Source: Nocardia cyriacigeorgica (lineage in GTDB: Bacteria > Actinomycetota > Actinomycetes > Mycobacteriales > Mycobacteriaceae). Taken from it: a stretch of 64,000 bases of DNA. Position numbers and translations under genes: made by a program. The stretch lies in NCBI RefSeq assembly GCF_010858045.1, contig NZ_JAAGVC010000015.1, positions 47,017 through 111,016 on the forward strand, given 5' to 3'. Below, piece by piece: positions 39,588 through 48,610 of the stretch. The notes below the pieces were generated by a model. The model did not search any database. It was given only the letters and a program-made list of their open reading frames with translations, and was not told the origin of the DNA. Every line of letters begins with the position of its first letter. Position 1 is the stretch's first letter.

Positions 39588-40259
39588 GTGGCAGCCTCTC
39601 GTCACAGCAATGTCCCGGTGGTGCCGAGTACACCCCGGTCGCGGCCACGCCGCCCGGCCGAGTCACCGCGCGACGATTTCGACGACGACACCACGATCGA
39701 CGAGGTCGAATACTCCGGTGCGGACCTCACCCGCGCCGAAACCCACGCCCTCGGCCTGGAGGGCTGCCGGTTCGACAACTGCCGGTTCGGCGGAGTCATG
39801 CGCGGTGTCACGATCTACGAGTCCGAACTGTCGGTCTGCGATCTGGCCAACCTGCTGGCCGACGAATGCTCGATGGCCGAATGCGCGATCAGCACCAGCA
39901 GGCTCACCGGCATGTCGTGGACCGCGGGCAGCTGGCGCGACGTCCTGCTCGAAGGCACCCGCGCCGATCTCACCTCGTTCCGCTACTCCAAGCTGCGCAC
40001 CGTCGTCTTCCGCGACTGCGATCTACGCCAAGCCGATTTCGAGGGCGTCGAATTCCGCAACGTCGTCTTCGAACACTGCAACCTCACCGGCGCCCGCTTC
40101 ACCGGCACCGCACCCCGCCACAATCTGCGCTTCACCGACTGCACCCTCGCCGACATCGACGGGGTAGCCGGCCTGCGCGGCGCCACCGTCGACGGCGGCG
40201 ACCTGCTCGGCCTCGCCGCGAGTCTGGCGCGCGACGCCGGGATCATCGTGCAGTGGTGA
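39588..40259 (+). CDS. Pentapeptide-repeat protein
   Basis: A 223-residue protein. After a basic, Pro/Ser-rich head (1-35), quadrilateral beta-helix repeats of the A(D/N)LxX type follow, e.g. YSGADLTRAE, CRFDNCRFGG, CDLRQADFEGVEFRN, CNLTGARFTG. Some members mimic DNA and protect gyrase, but no such link is visible here. The start is GTG at 39588 with GGAG upstream. It converges on the HxlR gene with only 1 nt between stops. Confidence 0.82.
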   Translation: MAASRHSNVPVVPSTPRSRPRRPAESPRDDFDDDTTIDEVEYSGADLTRAETHALGLEGCRFDNCRFGGVMRGVTIYESELSVCDLANLLADECSMAECAISTSRLTGMSWTAGSWRDVLLEGTRADLTSFRYSKLRTVVFRDCDLRQADFEGVEFRNVVFEHCNLTGARFTGTAPRHNLRFTDCTLADIDGVAGLRGATVDGGDLLGLAASLARDAGIIVQW

Positions 40260-40260
40260 A

Positions 40261-40626
40261 TCAACCGGTGATCGGATCGGCGCGTTCACTCGACTCCAGC
40301 AGCGCGTCTCCGTGCTCGGTGATCCACTCGGCCAGCGCCACCAACGGGCCCTCGACCAGGCTCGAACCCAGGGCCGTCAGGCCATAGTCCACTCGTGGCG
40401 GCGCCTCTCGAAACGTCCGCCGCCGCACCAGACCGGTTCCGGTCAGCCGATGCAGGGACTCGGTGAGGACCTTGTCGCTGATCCCGCCGATCGCCAACCG
40501 CAACTCCCGGCGTCGGCGCGGGCCAGCACGCAGCGCGGCCAGCACCAGTGGATCCCAGCCATGGGTGAACAGCTCGGTCGCCGCCCGGAGCCTGCAATCC
40601 ACGATCCGGTCGATGTGCTGCGTCAT
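40261..40626 (-). CDS. HxlR-family transcriptional regulator
   Basis: A 121-residue winged-helix protein (WDPLVLAALRAGPRRRRELRLAIGGISDKVLTESLHRLTGTGLVRR). HxlR members respond to aldehydes or redox stress. It is divergent from a Rossmann protein with a 16-bp palindrome between them, so it probably represses that gene and itself. The Cys residue near the N-terminus (DCRL) may be a sensor. Confidence 0.9.
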   Translation of the reverse strand: MTQHIDRIVDCRLRAATELFTHGWDPLVLAALRAGPRRRRELRLAIGGISDKVLTESLHRLTGTGLVRRRTFREAPPRVDYGLTALGSSLVEGPLVALAEWITEHGDALLESSERADPITG

Positions 40627-40649
40627 CGCCCCAGTATGACCGGCCGATT

Positions 40650-40665
40650 CGCACCGATCGGTGCG
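40650..40665. promoter_or_regulatory. Perfect 16-bp palindrome, HxlR operator candidate
   Basis: CGCACCGATCGGTGCG reads the same on both strands and sits between the HxlR gene (ATG at 40626) and the divergent gene (ATG at 40723), a position suited to double repression. Confidence 0.5.
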
Positions 40666-40722
40666 CGCCGGAATGCCTACTCTCGCGCCGGTCGGCCATC
40701 GGATCGAACAGAGGAGAACACG

Positions 40723-41211
40723 ATGCGGATCACCATCTTGGGAACGGGCCTACTGGCGGAATCCCTGGGCACGGTGTGGGCAAGGGCGGGTCACGACCTG
40801 GTGATCGGTGGCCGTTCTATGGACAAGGCGCGGGCCTTGGCGGCGCGAATCGGTCACGGTACGCGTGCGGCCGTTCCGCGTGCGGCAGTCGAGGGGCGGG
40901 AAGCCGTGCTGCTCGCGGTGAGCTGGCACGGTGTCACCGACATCTTGCGCGAGGCAGGGGCCGAGAAGGGCTCGCTGTGCGGCGCAACGCTGATCGACCC
41001 GACGAATGCCGTCGACCACGGCATCGGGATACTGCTCACCGGCGCTGGCGAATCTCAGGCGGAGCGGATCGCGGCGCTGGCCCCCGGCGCCCATGTGGTG
41101 AAGGCGTTCCACCTGTTTCCCGCGCAGCAGTGGACCGATGCGGTCGCCGGGCCGGTGACGGTGGCGATGTGCGGCGACGGCAGCCGGCCTGCCGCTACCG
41201 TGCCGGTATGA
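40723..41211 (+). CDS. Truncated NAD(P)-binding protein, F420-reductase-like
   Basis: A 162-residue protein. The Rossmann motif ITILGTGLLAESLGTVWARAGHDLVIGGRS begins it, and HVVKAFHLFPAQQW resembles the F420-dependent NADP reductase and related dinucleotide-binding family. Family members usually run about 200 residues or more, ending in a helical domain. Here the frame ends in GSRPAATVPV and stops (TGA) inside the ribokinase start (ATGA). A C-terminal deletion that joined the two genes is likely. GAGGAGA is a good ribosome site. It is probably inactive or altered. Confidence 0.65.
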   Translation: MRITILGTGLLAESLGTVWARAGHDLVIGGRSMDKARALAARIGHGTRAAVPRAAVEGREAVLLAVSWHGVTDILREAGAEKGSLCGATLIDPTNAVDHGIGILLTGAGESQAERIAALAPGAHVVKAFHLFPAQQWTDAVAGPVTVAMCGDGSRPAATVPV

Positions 41212-42083
41212 CCGACGGACGTGAGCCCGTGATCGCGGTGCTCGGCAGCATCAATATGGATCTGGTCACCACGACCGAGCGACGGCCGGAGCCGGGCGAG
41301 ACGGTGCTCGGCACCGGGTTCACGATGGTGCCGGGCGGAAAGGGCGCGAATCAGGCGGTCGCGGCGGGGCGGGCCGGTGGGCGGGTGGAGTTCATCGGCG
41401 CGGTCGGTGACGATGTGTTCGCCGACGGGCTGCGCGCGGTGCTGCGGGAATCCGGCGTCGGGACCGCGCGGTTGCGGACCGTCGACGGGCCGAGCGGTAT
41501 CGCTGCCATCGTCGTGGACGCCAGCGGGGAGAACAGCATCATTGTGGTGGGTGGGGCCAATGCCACGGTGACCGAACTGGCCGGCGAGGATCTGGACGTC
41601 ATCGCCGCCGCGGATATCCTGCTGTGCCAGTTGGAGATTCCGGTGCCGACCGTGGCCGCCGCGGCCGCGCACGCGCAGGCGAACGAAACCGTGGTGGTGC
41701 TCAACCCGTCGCCGGCCCGGCAGCTTCCACCGGAGCTGTGGGCCGCCGTCGACGTCGCGGTGGTCAACTCCGGCGAATTCACCGACCTCGGATCGGCCCT
41801 CGAACCGGTCCCGCACCTGGTGGTGACGCTGGGCGCGGACGGAGCCCGCTACCGCGGCCCCGACGGCACCGAACTCGCCGTGCCCGGTTCGGTGGTCGAC
41901 GTCGTCGACACCACCGCCGCCGGCGACACTTTCACCGGCGCTCTCGCCGTCGCATGGCAGCGCGGACCGGCCGAGGCCCTGCGCTTCGCCTGCACGGCGG
42001 GCGCCCTCGCCACCACCAGGCTGGGCGCCAGCGCCTCGATACCCGGCCGCGCCGAGATCGACGCCGCCCTCGGTGACGGCTGA
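41208..42083 (+). CDS. rbsK: Ribokinase
   Basis: A 291-residue PfkB-family sugar kinase. GSINMDLVTTTERRPEPGETVLG, PGGKGANQAVAAGRAGG (substrate-binding) and DTTAAGDTFTGALAVA (catalytic base Asp and anion hole) are present. It phosphorylates ribose to ribose-5-phosphate, or possibly a related sugar. The ATG overlaps the truncated gene's stop, so it depends on that transcript. A much longer upstream frame lacks coding character and is rejected. Confidence 0.9.
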   Translation: MTDGREPVIAVLGSINMDLVTTTERRPEPGETVLGTGFTMVPGGKGANQAVAAGRAGGRVEFIGAVGDDVFADGLRAVLRESGVGTARLRTVDGPSGIAAIVVDASGENSIIVVGGANATVTELAGEDLDVIAAADILLCQLEIPVPTVAAAAAHAQANETVVVLNPSPARQLPPELWAAVDVAVVNSGEFTDLGSALEPVPHLVVTLGADGARYRGPDGTELAVPGSVVDVVDTTAAGDTFTGALAVAWQRGPAEALRFACTAGALATTRLGASASIPGRAEIDAALGDG

Positions 42084-42144
42084 GCCGAACGCCGTCTGGG
42101 CACGTCAAGCGGGCGACCGCTGAGAAGGTGGCGGGCCGGGCGGA

Positions 42145-42177
42145 ACTCCGGCCGAACCATGGCGGTACGGCCGGAGT
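42145..42177 (+). terminator. Terminator hairpin after ribokinase
   Basis: A perfect 10-bp stem ACTCCGGCCG/CGGCCGGAGT with a 13-nt loop in the gap between the convergent rbsK and rtcB genes, 5 nt from the rtcB stop. It could serve both. Confidence 0.65.
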
Positions 42178-42182
42178 GTCGC

Positions 42183-43406
42183 TCATCCCTTCACGCACAG
42201 CACCTGACGCAGTGTCGCCACGACCTCGACGAGGTCTCGCTGGGCGGCGACGACCTCGTCGATGTCCTTGTACGCGGCCGGGATCTCGTCCACCACGCCT
42301 GCGTCCTTGCGCGACTCAACGCCCTCGGTCTGAGCGATCAGGTCGGCGACGCTGTAGCGTTTCTTCGCGGCGGTACGGCTCATCCGCCTACCCGCGCCAT
42401 GGGAGGCGGACTGGAAGGAGTCGGGATTTCCCTTGCCGCGCACGACGTATGAGCGAGTTCCCATCGAACCAGGGATCAGGGCCAGGTCGCCCTTACCCGC
42501 ACGTACCGCACCCTTTCGGGTCACCAGCATCGGCATGCCGTCGATGATCTCCTCGGCCACATAGTTGTGGTGGCATGAAATGGGTGCATCGAAATGAACG
42601 GGCCGACCGGCGAATTCGTCGCGGACCGCGCGGCACACCAGCGCAAGCATGACGGCCCGGTTGCGGGCAGCGTATTCCTGCGCCCAGCTCAGATCCCGAC
42701 GATAGGCTTCCATTTCCGGAGTGCCGGAAAGGAATACGGCCAGATCCCGATCCGGCAAGTCCACGTTATGCGGAAGTTTACGAGCGACAGCCATATGACG
42801 TTCTGCAAGTTCTTTGCCGATATTCCGGCTTCCGGAATGCAGCAGAATCCACACCGCGTCGTCCTGGTCCAGGCATATCTCGATGAAATGATTGCCAGAT
42901 CCCAGCGTCCCCATCTGCTTATGGGCCTTGGACTCGCGGTCCCGAACACTCCTGTCGAGGTCGCTGAACAATCCCCAGAACCGATCCCAACCCGAACGCA
43001 ACGTCGCAGTACTCGCGCCGAGCCTCGAAACCTCGGCGCCGATTCGGCGCACATCCACCGGGTCGTCGTGGGCGTGGAATCCCACCGGTACCGCGGCCTC
43101 GATGCGACTGCGCAGCGAATGCAGGTTGGCGGGCAGATCGGCGGCGGTAAGGCTGGTCTTGACGCTTTCCATGCCGCAGCCGATATCCACACCGACGGCG
43201 GCGGGTGCGACCGCGTCTTTCATAGCGATAACCGAACCGACGGTCGCGCCCTTCCCGAGGTGCACATCCGGCATGACGCGCACGCCGTGGACCCATTCCA
43301 GTTGCGCGATATTTCGCAGCTGGCGCAGCGCGGCCGGCTCGATATCGTGCTCGGAGGCCCACATCAACGTCCGCGCCCGGGTGCCGGGCAGCTCGACGGG
43401 AAACAT
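42183..43406 (-). CDS. rtcB: RtcB RNA ligase
   Basis: A 407-residue 3'-phosphate RNA ligase that seals 2',3'-cyclic phosphate or 3'-phosphate to 5'-OH ends using GTP and manganese. The metal motifs VDIGCGM and GSGNHFIE are present, and SASHGAGRRMSR supplies the guanylylated His336. The ATG at 43406 fits the family; the longer frame is rejected. No archease or RtcA gene is next to it. It follows a LigD-type polymerase on the same strand across 157 nt. Confidence 0.93.
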   Translation of the reverse strand: MFPVELPGTRARTLMWASEHDIEPAALRQLRNIAQLEWVHGVRVMPDVHLGKGATVGSVIAMKDAVAPAAVGVDIGCGMESVKTSLTAADLPANLHSLRSRIEAAVPVGFHAHDDPVDVRRIGAEVSRLGASTATLRSGWDRFWGLFSDLDRSVRDRESKAHKQMGTLGSGNHFIEICLDQDDAVWILLHSGSRNIGKELAERHMAVARKLPHNVDLPDRDLAVFLSGTPEMEAYRRDLSWAQEYAARNRAVMLALVCRAVRDEFAGRPVHFDAPISCHHNYVAEEIIDGMPMLVTRKGAVRAGKGDLALIPGSMGTRSYVVRGKGNPDSFQSASHGAGRRMSRTAAKKRYSVADLIAQTEGVESRKDAGVVDEIPAAYKDIDEVVAAQRDLVEVVATLRQVLCVKG

Positions 43407-43563
43407 TGTCTCGGTCCTTTCACTCCTTGCGAATTCGCTTCGCCTTACACAATCAACGGTAGGCACGGCGCCGCCGCGACGCACCTGAATTTCGGCGGAA
43501 GGGAGGGCAGCGAGATGTGATTCGAAGAGCCTTCGCGGCCATGCGACAGAATGTCGGCCGCGG

Positions 43564-44559
43564 TCAGTCCTCGTCGTCCAGCTCGACCTTGTCCCGGTCG
43601 GCCCACTCGATCAGGCGATCGAGTTCGAAGACGGCGTCGTCGATGCCCGCGTGCAGGTCACCGAGCTTCTGAAAGCGGGCGGGCACTGTGGCGATGGTGA
43701 AGTCACGCGGGTCGATAGCGGGGATCTCGTCCCATGCCACCGGGGTGGATACGGTGGCCTCGGGGACGCCCCGCACCGAGTAGGCGGCGGCGATGGTGTG
43801 GTCGCGGGCGTTCTGGTTGTAGTCGACGAACAGCATCCGCGGGTCGCGGTCCTTGCGCCACCAGGTGGTGGTGACGTCCTCCGGCGCGCGCCGCTCGACC
43901 TCGCGAGCGAAGGCCAGCGCGGCGCGACGCACATCCTTGAAGCCCCACTCCGGCGCGATCCGCACATACACGTGCAGCCCGTGCCCGCCGGAGGTCTTCG
44001 GCCAGCCCACCGCACCGATCTCGTCGAGCACTTCCTGCACCACCCCGGCCACCCGCTGCACACGCGTCCACGGACAGTCGGGCATCGGATCCAGGTCGAT
44101 GCGCCATTCGTCGGGGCGCTCGGTATCGAAGCGGCGCGAGTTCCACGGATGGAACTCCACCGTCGACATCTGGACCGCCCAGATCACATCCGCCAGCTGA
44201 GACACGCACAGTTCGTCGGCATGCCTGCCGTAGCGAGGGAAGAACACCCGCACCGTCGGCACCCAGTCCGGCGCGCCCGCGGGCAACCGCTTCTGGTGCA
44301 CCTTGTCCCCGGCGAGCCCCTTCGGGAAGCGGTGCAGCATGCACGGCCGATCCCGCAGCGCGTTGACGATGCCGTCGCCGACGCTCAGGTAGTACTGCAC
44401 CAGATCGAGCTTGGTGGCACCGGATTCAGGGAAGTAGACCCGATCCGGATTGGAGACACGAACCAGCCGGTCCCCGACCTCGAGCTCGATCGCCGACCCC
44501 TTGCCACTGGCCACGTCCCGACCATAACCCGCGCCGGGCAGATCCTCCGGCCGAACCAC
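43564..44559 (-). CDS. LigD-type DNA polymerase/primase domain protein
   Basis: A 331-residue single-domain protein of the bacterial NHEJ polymerase family. It shows the metal-binding WRIDLDP (Asp-x-Asp) and SGGHGLHVYV motifs, and WNSRRFDTERPDEW. It lacks ligase and phosphoesterase domains, like the stand-alone mycobacterial LigD-like polymerases. It probably adds ribonucleotides at DNA ends. The start is GTG at 44559; an internal GTG at 44514 that matches the family start better is the alternative. It is 9 nt after the RecQ-like gene, so they form an operon. Confidence 0.85.
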   Translation of the reverse strand: MVRPEDLPGAGYGRDVASGKGSAIELEVGDRLVRVSNPDRVYFPESGATKLDLVQYYLSVGDGIVNALRDRPCMLHRFPKGLAGDKVHQKRLPAGAPDWVPTVRVFFPRYGRHADELCVSQLADVIWAVQMSTVEFHPWNSRRFDTERPDEWRIDLDPMPDCPWTRVQRVAGVVQEVLDEIGAVGWPKTSGGHGLHVYVRIAPEWGFKDVRRAALAFAREVERRAPEDVTTTWWRKDRDPRMLFVDYNQNARDHTIAAAYSVRGVPEATVSTPVAWDEIPAIDPRDFTIATVPARFQKLGDLHAGIDDAVFELDRLIEWADRDKVELDDED

Positions 44560-44568
44560 GCCGCCGGC

Positions 44569-46701
44569 TCAGGTCGGAGTGGCCAGCGCGAACGGCAGGA
44601 CCGCCGGAGCGCCGGCCCTGCGGAGTTGATGCGCGGCGGCGGTGAAGGTCCAGCCCGTATCGGTGAGAGCATCGACCAGCAGGATCGGCCCGTCCAGCGG
44701 GCCGAGATCGGGCAGTTCCCATAGGTCGTGCAGCGCGGCCACCCGGTGCGCGGAGTTCACCGCCGATACCGGCGGCCGGTCCGGGCGCACGCGCATCGTG
44801 CCGAGATCGCGGAGCTTGCCGATCTCGGCCAGCCGCGCGGCGACGCTCGCCGTCAGCACCGGATGCGTCGGAGATTCCAGGGCCAGCACCGCGGTAGGAC
44901 GGGTCGCCCAATCCCAGTCGCGCAGCACCGCGATGCAGGCCTGGATCACCGCGTCGGGGACCGGCTGATCCGGGCCGTCGAGCAGGGACCGCAACCGCTG
45001 CCCCCAGCCGAGGGCACTGAGCCTGCCGAGCACCCGGCCGGTCTCCGCACCCTCGGAGATCTTGCCCGACAACGGAATACCGAGCTTCGCCATTCCCGTC
45101 GGCCACATCTTGCGTGGCGCCAGGTCGATTCCGGGACGGTCCAGGCGGGCACGCGTGGCGGCGACCGCCTCGGCATCGAGCGCGGTGTCCGGCCGGACGC
45201 CGGTGCAGTTGTCACAGCGGCCGCAGTCGGCGCTGCCGGGGCCGGCCCCGTGCAGGCCCGGATCGTCGAGCTGGCCGCGCAGGAACACCATGCGGCAACC
45301 GGTGGTCGTCTGATAGTCGATCATGGCCTGCTGTTCTGCGGATCTGGCCGCCTCCAGCCGCTCGTAGCGCTCGCTGTCGTAGACCCAGTCCTGGCCGGTG
45401 GACAACCAGCCGCCGCGCACCCGGCGCACCGCGCCGTCGACGTCGAGCACCTTCAGCACCATTTCCAGGCGCGACCGGTTCAGCTCCACCAGCGGCTCCA
45501 ACGCCGCCGTCGACTGTGGACGCTCGGTGTCCAGCGCCGCCAGCACCGAGCGCACGATGTGCTCACGCGGGAAGGCGACGGAGGCGAAATAGCTCCAGAT
45601 GCGTGCGTCCTCCGGGCCGGGCAGCAGCACCACTTCGGCGCGTTCGGTTCCACGCCCGGCGCGACCGACCTGCTGGTAGTAGGAGATCGGCGAGGAGGGC
45701 GCACCGACGTGCACCACGAAGCCGAGATCCGGTTTGTCGAACCCCATGCCGAGCGCCGACGTGGCGATCAGTGCCTTGACCTCGTTGTTCAGCAGCGCGG
45801 CCTCGAGCATCTCGCGTTCGGCGGGATCGGTCTGGCCCGTGTAGGCGGCGACCGTGTGGCCGTGCGAGTTCAGGACGTCGGCCAGGTCCTGTGCCGCGGC
45901 CACGGTCAGGGTGTAGATGATGCCGGAGCCGGGCAGCTCACCCAGATGGCGGCTGAGCCATGCCGTGCGCTCGACGGCATCGTCGAATCGCACCACCGAC
46001 AGGTGCAGCGATTCGCGGTCGAGGGTGCCGCGCAGCACCAGCGTGTCGGTGCCGATCTGGGTGGCGACGTCGGTGACCACGCGGTCGTTCGCGGTGGCGG
46101 TGGTGGCCAGTACCGGTACATCCGAACCGAGGTCGGCGATCAGGGTGCGGATGCGCCGGTAGTCCGGCCGGAAGTCGTGACCCCAGTCGGACACGCAATG
46201 CGCCTCGTCGATCACCACCAGGCCCGCGTCGGCTGCCAGCTTGGGAAGGACCTGGTCGCGGAAATCCGGGTTGTTCAGCCGCTCCGGGCTCACCAGCAGC
46301 ACATCGACCTCACCGGCCGCGACCTTGACGTGGATGTCGTCCCATTCGGTGACGTTGCCGGAGTTGATGGTCGCGGCGATCACCCCGGCGCGTTCGGCGG
46401 CCGCCACCTGGTTGCGCATCAGCGCCAGCAGCGGCGACACGATCACCGTCGGCCCGCGCCCTTGCGCCCGGAGCAGTTTCGCCGCGATGAAGTACACCGC
46501 GGATTTTCCCCACCCGGTGCGCTGCACCACCAGGGCGCGACGCCGGTGCACCACCAGCGCCTCGATGGCGGTCCACTGGTCCTCGCGTAGCCGCGCCGCG
46601 CCCCCGGCCAGCTCCCGCAACAGGCTCTCGGCCCGCTCCCGCAGCCCGCCAACGTCGATACCCGCCGTTGTCGTCCCCTCAGCTGTGTCCATGGGGGCCA
46701 T
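44569..46701 (-). CDS. RecQ-type helicase with phosphoribosyltransferase-like C-terminus
   Basis: A 710-residue DNA helicase. Motif I is TGWGKSA, motif II is DEAHC, and motif VI is QQVGRAGRG. A zinc-binding Cys set follows (CRMVFLRGQLDD, CGRCDNCTG). The last 50 residues read PILLVDALTDTGWTFTAAAHQLRRAG, very like the PRPP-binding motif of ComF-type phosphoribosyltransferases. In the usual motif a second Asp would follow; here it is Ala. The ATG at 46701 is chosen over the one three codons later. It is in an operon with the LigD-type polymerase. Confidence 0.87.
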   Translation of the reverse strand: MAPMDTAEGTTTAGIDVGGLRERAESLLRELAGGAARLREDQWTAIEALVVHRRRALVVQRTGWGKSAVYFIAAKLLRAQGRGPTVIVSPLLALMRNQVAAAERAGVIAATINSGNVTEWDDIHVKVAAGEVDVLLVSPERLNNPDFRDQVLPKLAADAGLVVIDEAHCVSDWGHDFRPDYRRIRTLIADLGSDVPVLATTATANDRVVTDVATQIGTDTLVLRGTLDRESLHLSVVRFDDAVERTAWLSRHLGELPGSGIIYTLTVAAAQDLADVLNSHGHTVAAYTGQTDPAEREMLEAALLNNEVKALIATSALGMGFDKPDLGFVVHVGAPSSPISYYQQVGRAGRGTERAEVVLLPGPEDARIWSYFASVAFPREHIVRSVLAALDTERPQSTAALEPLVELNRSRLEMVLKVLDVDGAVRRVRGGWLSTGQDWVYDSERYERLEAARSAEQQAMIDYQTTTGCRMVFLRGQLDDPGLHGAGPGSADCGRCDNCTGVRPDTALDAEAVAATRARLDRPGIDLAPRKMWPTGMAKLGIPLSGKISEGAETGRVLGRLSALGWGQRLRSLLDGPDQPVPDAVIQACIAVLRDWDWATRPTAVLALESPTHPVLTASVAARLAEIGKLRDLGTMRVRPDRPPVSAVNSAHRVAALHDLWELPDLGPLDGPILLVDALTDTGWTFTAAAHQLRRAGAPAVLPFALATPT

Positions 46702-46918
46702 GGTGCCCTACACCACCGACACATCATCGATCCCCGCACCGAATCCGACGGTGACGACTGATTTCGCCGTGTTGTGGGTAACTCGTCGGGTACGGGCTAC
46801 CTGTCCGACCCGTCACCGCCGGCCGCCGACGCTACTGTCTACCCACCCGCGTCCGGCCGAGAATCGCGGTGCGGCGGCAGTGGGGGCGCCGGGCGCCATG
46901 ACCTGGTAGGAGGACGTA

Positions 46919-47392
46919 ATGCCGGACAGATTTCAGTCGCCCGCGGGGTGGTCGCCGCCCGGAGCGCAGTTCCAGAATCGTGGCGCGCTCGGCCGCACCC
47001 TGATCGGTACCGTCGTCGCGCTCGTGGTGACGCCGATCGGAATCGGGATCGCCGCGCATGGTTCGCTCGCCACCAGCCGGTGGTGGGATTCGGTGGACCG
47101 CTGGAGCGCACCCGGACAGTCGGTGCTCGGTGCGGTCCTGCTGCTGTTGGTGGCGGTGCTGGCCGCGTATTCGCCGGCCGCGACCATGATCGCGGGCCTG
47201 ATCTGGGGGATCCTGCCCGGCATCATCCAGATCTTCTTCCCGGAGGACACCTTCCGCCTGATCGGCGACATTCCCGGTCTGGCCGCCGAGCTGCACGTCG
47301 CGCTACATGCCTGGCTGGTCAGCGGGATGGTGCTGATCGTCGGGACGCTGCTGTTCGGCGCGGGTGTCGTCGCGACGTTGAAGCGTCGCTGA
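46919..47392 (+). CDS. Four-helix membrane protein of unknown function
   Basis: A 157-residue protein. After a soluble head of about 25 residues (PDRFQSPAGWSPPGAQF), four hydrophobic segments follow (about 27-47, 67-84, 86-104, 128-150). The strong ribosome site TAGGAGG lies 7-8 nt upstream. It is divergent from the RecQ-like gene across 217 bp, in which no clear operator is seen. No family was recognised. Confidence 0.7.
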   Translation: MPDRFQSPAGWSPPGAQFQNRGALGRTLIGTVVALVVTPIGIGIAAHGSLATSRWWDSVDRWSAPGQSVLGAVLLLLVAVLAAYSPAATMIAGLIWGILPGIIQIFFPEDTFRLIGDIPGLAAELHVALHAWLVSGMVLIVGTLLFGAGVVATLKRR

Positions 47393-47579
47393 GTGCACAC
47401 CGCCCCACCGGGACCGGCCACCGGAGCAGTCGCGTACGCCCTTTACCCGATCTGGCGGGCCACTCCTGCGTATCGGCCAGAGGTGATCGAGAACCAGCTC
47501 TCCCCGATCGGGCGGTACGTTCGGTGCGAGGAGGGCCTGGCCCGGGAAGGCCGGTGCGCTGAGTGAAGGAGGTCCGAGG

Positions 47580-48518
47580 ATGAGCCGGACGACGGTTGCG
47601 GTCGGTCCGGGGGAACAGCCGCTGCTCGAGCAGGCGGTGCGGGAGGCGGGTGCGGAGCCGGCCGGGCTCGACGAGGCGCGCGCGCTCATCTGGAATGGTC
47701 CGCCGGCGCAGTTCCCGGATCGGCTTCCGGAGGGCCTCGCGTGGGTGCAGTTGAATGCGGCCGGTGTCGAGGACTGGTTCGACGCCGGTGTGTTCGAACG
47801 CTTTCCCGGCCTCCGATTCACTTCTGCCGCAGGCGCTTACGCCGCGAGCGTGGCCGAGCACACGCTGATGCTGCTGTTGGCCGGGGTGCGGTATCTGCCG
47901 GAACATGTGCGGGCCGAGAGCTGGCGGCAGCGCGAGTTCTTTCCGCATGTCGGGTCGTTGCGCGGGGCGACGGTCGCGATCGTGGGCGCGGGTGGGATCG
48001 GCCGGGCGCTGATACCGATGTTGACGCCGCTGGGGGCGCGGATCATCGCGGTCAATCGGTCGGGTCGGCCGGTGACCGGGCCCGGTATCCCGGAGGACAT
48101 GGAAACGGTGCCCGCAGGCGAACTCGCCGGGGTCTGGTCGCGCACCGACCATGTGGTGATCGCGGCGCCGGCCACGGCCGAGACCAGGCATCTGGTGGGC
48201 GCGAAGGAGCTGGCGCAGCTGCGGCCTGCATCGTGGGTGATCAATGTGGCTCGCGGCAGTCTCGTCGACACCGACGCCCTGGTCGAGGCCCTGCGCACCG
48301 GCACGATCGGCGGCGCGGGGCTGGACGTGACCGATCCGGAACCGCTGCCCGATGGGCATCCGCTCTGGTCGCTTCCCAATGCCATTGTCACACCGCATGA
48401 TTCGAATCCGCCCCAGCTGCGCATGGCGGCATTCGCCGAGCACGTGCGGGCCAACGTCATCCGTTTCGCCGATGGGCAGCCGTTGCTGGCACCGATCGAA
48501 CCGGACCGTGGGTATTGA
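47580..48518 (+). CDS. D-isomer-specific 2-hydroxyacid dehydrogenase
   Basis: A 312-residue NAD(P)-dependent dehydrogenase. The dinucleotide motif is VAIVGAGGIGRAL. NVARGSLVDTDALVEAL holds the catalytic Arg, the Glu lies in DVTDPEPLP, and the His is in VTPHDSNP (where Pro-His-Asp replaces the more common Pro-His). It is probably a hydroxypyruvate or glyoxylate reductase type enzyme. AAGGAGG precedes the ATG by 9 nt. The ligand-binding N-terminus is rather short. Confidence 0.87.
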   Translation: MSRTTVAVGPGEQPLLEQAVREAGAEPAGLDEARALIWNGPPAQFPDRLPEGLAWVQLNAAGVEDWFDAGVFERFPGLRFTSAAGAYAASVAEHTLMLLLAGVRYLPEHVRAESWRQREFFPHVGSLRGATVAIVGAGGIGRALIPMLTPLGARIIAVNRSGRPVTGPGIPEDMETVPAGELAGVWSRTDHVVIAAPATAETRHLVGAKELAQLRPASWVINVARGSLVDTDALVEALRTGTIGGAGLDVTDPEPLPDGHPLWSLPNAIVTPHDSNPPQLRMAAFAEHVRANVIRFADGQPLLAPIEPDRGY

Positions 48519-48610
48519 GGTGGGGCGGAAGCGGCGAGCGTTAGACTCGGGCGGTCGACGGCCGGGCGCCCGCCGGTCCGGCGCAGGTGGGGACTCGAGG
48601 AGGTGCAGCG

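Noticed and set aside
40776..42083. Ribokinase read from a start at 40776
   Set aside because: The extra 144 codons overlap the Rossmann gene in another frame and are Arg/Gly-rich nonsense; the ATG at 41208 matches the family start.
43407..43563. Archease or RtcA partner gene near rtcB
   Set aside because: The gap holds no credible open frame, and the neighbours are a LigD-type polymerase and ribokinase.
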